A stretch of 64,000 nucleotides of DNA from Lactonifactor longoviformis DSM 17459 (GTDB lineage Bacteria > Bacillota > Clostridia > Lachnospirales > Lachnospiraceae): contig NZ_FQVI01000015.1 in assembly GCF_900129135.1 (NCBI RefSeq), forward strand, positions 1 to 64,000, written 5' to 3'. Below the pieces are notes generated by a model. That model saw nothing but the letters and a program-made list of their open reading frames with translations, was not told the DNA's origin and searched no databases. The position numbers were made by a program, and so were the translations under genes. Each line of letters begins with the position of its first letter. Within the stretch, counting starts at the first letter, position 1. Positions 61,913-64,000 of this stretch are shown piece by piece.

Positions 61913-63070
61913 ATGAAGCGTTATAAGGTGGTTTTGGCCTGTGTTCTTGCATCAGCAGTGCTGTTTGGATGCGGCAAGAAGGAAGAGCCGAAGGAACCGG
62001 AGGTAAAGGAAGAAGAACCTGTACAGGAGGAGGAGCCGGAAGAAATTGTTGAAGCAGAAGTGCCTGACAAGGAACAGATTCCAGACGGTATGGTAAAGAG
62101 TTACCTGACCGGAGAATACGTTTCTGAAGCCATCGGTACAAGGCGGCCGGTTGCCGTAATGCTCAACAATATCAAAAAAGCTGTTCCCCAGGCAGGAATA
62201 GCCAATGCCGGGGTAGTATACGAGGCGCCTGTAGAGGGAGGAATCACCCGTTTGATGGGGATCTTCGAGGACTACGACAACCTCACCAAAATAGGCTCTG
62301 TCAGAAGCTGCCGGGATTATTATATATATTATGCCCTGGAGTTTGATGCCATTTATGCCCACTACGGTCAGGCAGCGTATGCCCTGCCGTATCTGGACCT
62401 GGAGAATGTCAACAACTTAAGCGGACTATCGGGTTATGGAAGCCAGGTGTATTACCGGACAAAAGACAGAAAAGCTCCCCACAATGCCTATACAAGTTTT
62501 GAGGGCCTTCAAAAAGGAATAGAGATTAACGGATATACGCAGGAGTATTCTTCTGATTATACAGGACACTACCAGTTTGCCAAGGTAGGTGAGACTGTTT
62601 CTCTGGAGAACGCATCCCCTGCAGCTTATGTGAGACTGCACTATAAGGTTAATGACCCCTGGTTTGAGTATCACCAGGATGACGGTCTTTACTACCGTTT
62701 CCAGTATGGGGAACCGCAGATTGATGAACTGACCGGGGAACAATTAGCCTACAAGAATATTCTTATTGAGTATTCTCCCTGGGAATATTACCCGGATGGT
62801 TCTTATCTGAATGTGGATACCTTATCCGGGGGCAGCGGCAAGTATATTACCAACGGGCAGGCCATAGATGTGACCTGGACGAAAAATGGCAATGAATGGG
62901 GTCCCACCCGTTATTATGACGCATCCGGAAACGAGATTACGCTGAATACCGGAAAAACATGGGTATGTATTGTACAGGATACAGAAGCAGCCAATGTAGA
63001 AATCAATGACGGAACCGGTACAGAGCAGCCCGCTCCTTCAGAGGTGGACGAGAATCTGGACGCAGAATAG
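61913..63070 (+). CDS. DUF3048 (YerB-like) lipoprotein
   Basis: The 385-residue protein has a lipoprotein signal peptide with lipobox LFGC at about residues 17-20, an acidic Glu/Pro-rich linker (about 22-50), then two DUF3048 domains: RRPVAVMLNNIKKAVPQAGI and VRSCRDYYIYYALEFDA, followed by DVTWTKNGNEWGPTRYY. Bacillus YerB is the best-known member; function is unknown, perhaps cell wall binding. Start ATG 61913 follows GGAGGAAG. It is 14 bases after ybeY. Confidence 0.9.
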   Translation: MKRYKVVLACVLASAVLFGCGKKEEPKEPEVKEEEPVQEEEPEEIVEAEVPDKEQIPDGMVKSYLTGEYVSEAIGTRRPVAVMLNNIKKAVPQAGIANAGVVYEAPVEGGITRLMGIFEDYDNLTKIGSVRSCRDYYIYYALEFDAIYAHYGQAAYALPYLDLENVNNLSGLSGYGSQVYYRTKDRKAPHNAYTSFEGLQKGIEINGYTQEYSSDYTGHYQFAKVGETVSLENASPAAYVRLHYKVNDPWFEYHQDDGLYYRFQYGEPQIDELTGEQLAYKNILIEYSPWEYYPDGSYLNVDTLSGGSGKYITNGQAIDVTWTKNGNEWGPTRYYDASGNEITLNTGKTWVCIVQDTEAANVEINDGTGTEQPAPSEVDENLDAE

Positions 63071-63130
63071 ACGCAGCTGAATAATTAGCAAAATCTGGTC
63101 GATACTATAGTCAAAAAGGAGTGATATCTC

Positions 63131-63613
63131 ATGCGTAAAGCATACTATAGTATCGGCATTTTTATTGCCGTATTCTTTCTAAGTGCAGGATTCTATACAA
63201 ATTACCAGGTCAGTTCTCTCAAAGACAGGCTGATGGTCCTGAACCGCACCGTAGACAGGCTGAATGCCCAGGAGACGGATGCGTCCGGGAGCTTTCCCAG
63301 AAAGGATGCCCTGTATACCTTTGAAATCTACGATGCAGCTACCGGAAAGCTGGATCAGCAGCAATTTCAGGTGGTAAGCTATTCTTCTGACCATATAGTT
63401 TTAAGACAGAGTCAGGAGGAAGAGAAGAATTTTCTTATCAAAGATACTGATAATTCCGTAACCGTATATCTGGAGGACGGCGAGACGGTTTACGAATACA
63501 CAGACATAGCCACAGACAGTCTCCCACAAGAGCTCCAGGCAGAAATTAAAGAAGGAAAGACCATCCCAACAGTGGACGAACTATACAGTTTTTTGGAGAA
63601 TTACTCCAGCTGA
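63131..63613 (+). CDS. Membrane-anchored small protein, unrecognised
   Basis: The 160-residue protein has an N-terminal TM segment (about 6-26) followed by an extracytoplasmic part with a coiled-coil-like helix (about 30-50) and a beta region (about 60-110), ending in an acidic stretch (about 112-160) with SLPQELQAEIKEG. Position before proB and after a DUF3048 gene, and size, recall regulatory anchors such as BofC, but I see no motif that proves it. ATG 63131 follows AAAAGGAG. Confidence 0.75.
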   Translation: MRKAYYSIGIFIAVFFLSAGFYTNYQVSSLKDRLMVLNRTVDRLNAQETDASGSFPRKDALYTFEIYDAATGKLDQQQFQVVSYSSDHIVLRQSQEEEKNFLIKDTDNSVTVYLEDGETVYEYTDIATDSLPQELQAEIKEGKTIPTVDELYSFLENYSS

Positions 63614-63716
63614 ACCGGGTCTTCTCTCTGTACTCCGGTCTAGACCGCGCTCCTCTGGACGAACAGAAAAAAATGTTGTAATATAAGAGCGATATGACTT
63701 TACAGGGAGAAAAGCT

Positions 63717-64000
63717 ATGAATATACGTGAACGTTTAAAAGATAAAAAAAGAATTGTGATTAAGATAGGTTCCTCCTCTCTGACCCATGCAGAGACGGGG
63801 AGACTGAATCTCACAAAGATGGAAATTTTGGTAAGGGAATTAAGCGATCTTCACAATCAGGGGAAGGACATTGTGCTCGTCTCTTCCGGTGCAATCGCTG
63901 TGGGCAGCCGGGTAATGGGCATTGACAGAAAGCCGAATTCTGTATCGGAAAAGCAGGCATGTGCAGCGATTGGGCAGGCCCGTCTGATGATGATCTATCA
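63717..64000 (+). CDS. proB: Glutamate 5-kinase, N-terminal part (cut by window end)
   Basis: The open frame from ATG 63717 gives MNIRERLKDKKRIVIKIGSS, then VLVSSGAIAVGSRVMG and SEKQACAAIGQARLMMIYQ, the amino-acid-kinase N-terminal sequence of ProB. It phosphorylates glutamate in proline synthesis. The catalytic Lys in VIKIGSSSL and the VSSGAIAVG loop are present; the C-terminal part and any PUA domain lie outside the window. The ribosome site is GGGAGAA. Confidence 0.93.
   Translation, partial: MNIRERLKDKKRIVIKIGSSSLTHAETGRLNLTKMEILVRELSDLHNQGKDIVLVSSGAIAVGSRVMGIDRKPNSVSEKQACAAIGQARLMMIY

Noticed and set aside
63634-63650. CGGTCTAGACCG palindrome before proB as an operator or terminator
   Set aside because: Short, no T run, no partner site, and no recognised regulator motif.
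1-64000. tRNA, rRNA, CRISPR array, prophage or replication origin
   Set aside because: I looked in the intergenic stretches on both strands and saw no clover-leaf, repeat-spacer or phage structural pattern; this is by eye and not a covariance search.

Overview
The window looks like chromosome of a spore-forming, anaerobic member of the Lachnospiraceae (clostridial cluster XIVa). The evidence is the gene content: Rex, YqfC/YqfD, a RemA-like protein, NfnAB, a fused L-serine dehydratase, a 2-isopropylmalate-synthase-like (Re-)citrate synthase with isocitrate dehydrogenase, and DUF6179/DUF6323. The start codons are also low-GC Gram-positive in type, with strong GGAGG ribosome sites and several TTG/GTG starts, and sigma-A promoters are spaced at 17 bp. 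No rRNA, tRNA or CRISPR array was seen. No stretch above 300 bases lacks a gene.

Layout. 0-8.4 kb: the 5' end of an IS1182-like transposase and its palindromic end, a small DUF1905 gene with a membrane-anchored SF2 helicase, then a two-component system and an ABC/FtsX exporter joined by two matching operator-promoters. 8.5-16 kb: housekeeping genes (MmcQ-like, Rqc2/NFACT, YicC, RemA-like, Gmk, RpoZ, RimO, PgsA, CinA). 16-20.7 kb: QueT with a preQ1-I-like riboswitch, then an island of small proteins whose promoters resemble sporulation sigma-E and sigma-K sites, including a 92-residue protein with 20 cysteines, then two divergent subtilases. 20.7-24.1 kb: a citrate/2-oxoglutarate operon with a GntR regulator and a perfect 21-bp inverted-repeat operator. 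24-40 kb: ABC-F, Rex, NAD(P)HX repair, Alr, an orphan MazF, a CNNM/CBS protein, YebC, TepA, UppP, FtsK/SpoIIIE, a zinc-ribbon/TPR membrane protein and NfnAB.

40-51 kb: a REP-like repeat, RlmH, AraC and VOC genes, a PadR/DUF1700/DUF4097 envelope module, L-serine dehydratase, DUF4003, and a secreted M6 metalloprotease with seven near-identical 60-bp wall-binding repeats. 51-58 kb: a Na/Pi transporter, an XRE-AbrB fusion regulator with a GT1 glycosyltransferase facing a MerR/GyrI-like sensor, an orphan NuoE-like protein behind a leader that can fold two ways, the DUF6323/DUF6179 pair, and a TRIC-family channel. 58-64 kb: DUF2284, then the YqfC-YqfD-PhoH-YbeY-DUF3048 run, a small membrane-anchored protein and the start of proB.

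The genes cooperate in recognisable sets: the response regulator probably controls both its own operon and the exporter; the GntR protein probably controls carbon flow to 2-oxoglutarate; and NfnAB, Rex and NAD(P)HX repair all concern pyridine nucleotide balance. The best candidates for undescribed biology are the sigma-K-like small-protein island, the DUF6323/DUF6179 pair, the membrane helicase, the leader before the NuoE-like gene, and the XRE-AbrB/GT1/MerR locus. All promoter, operator and fold calls were made by eye and no searches were run.
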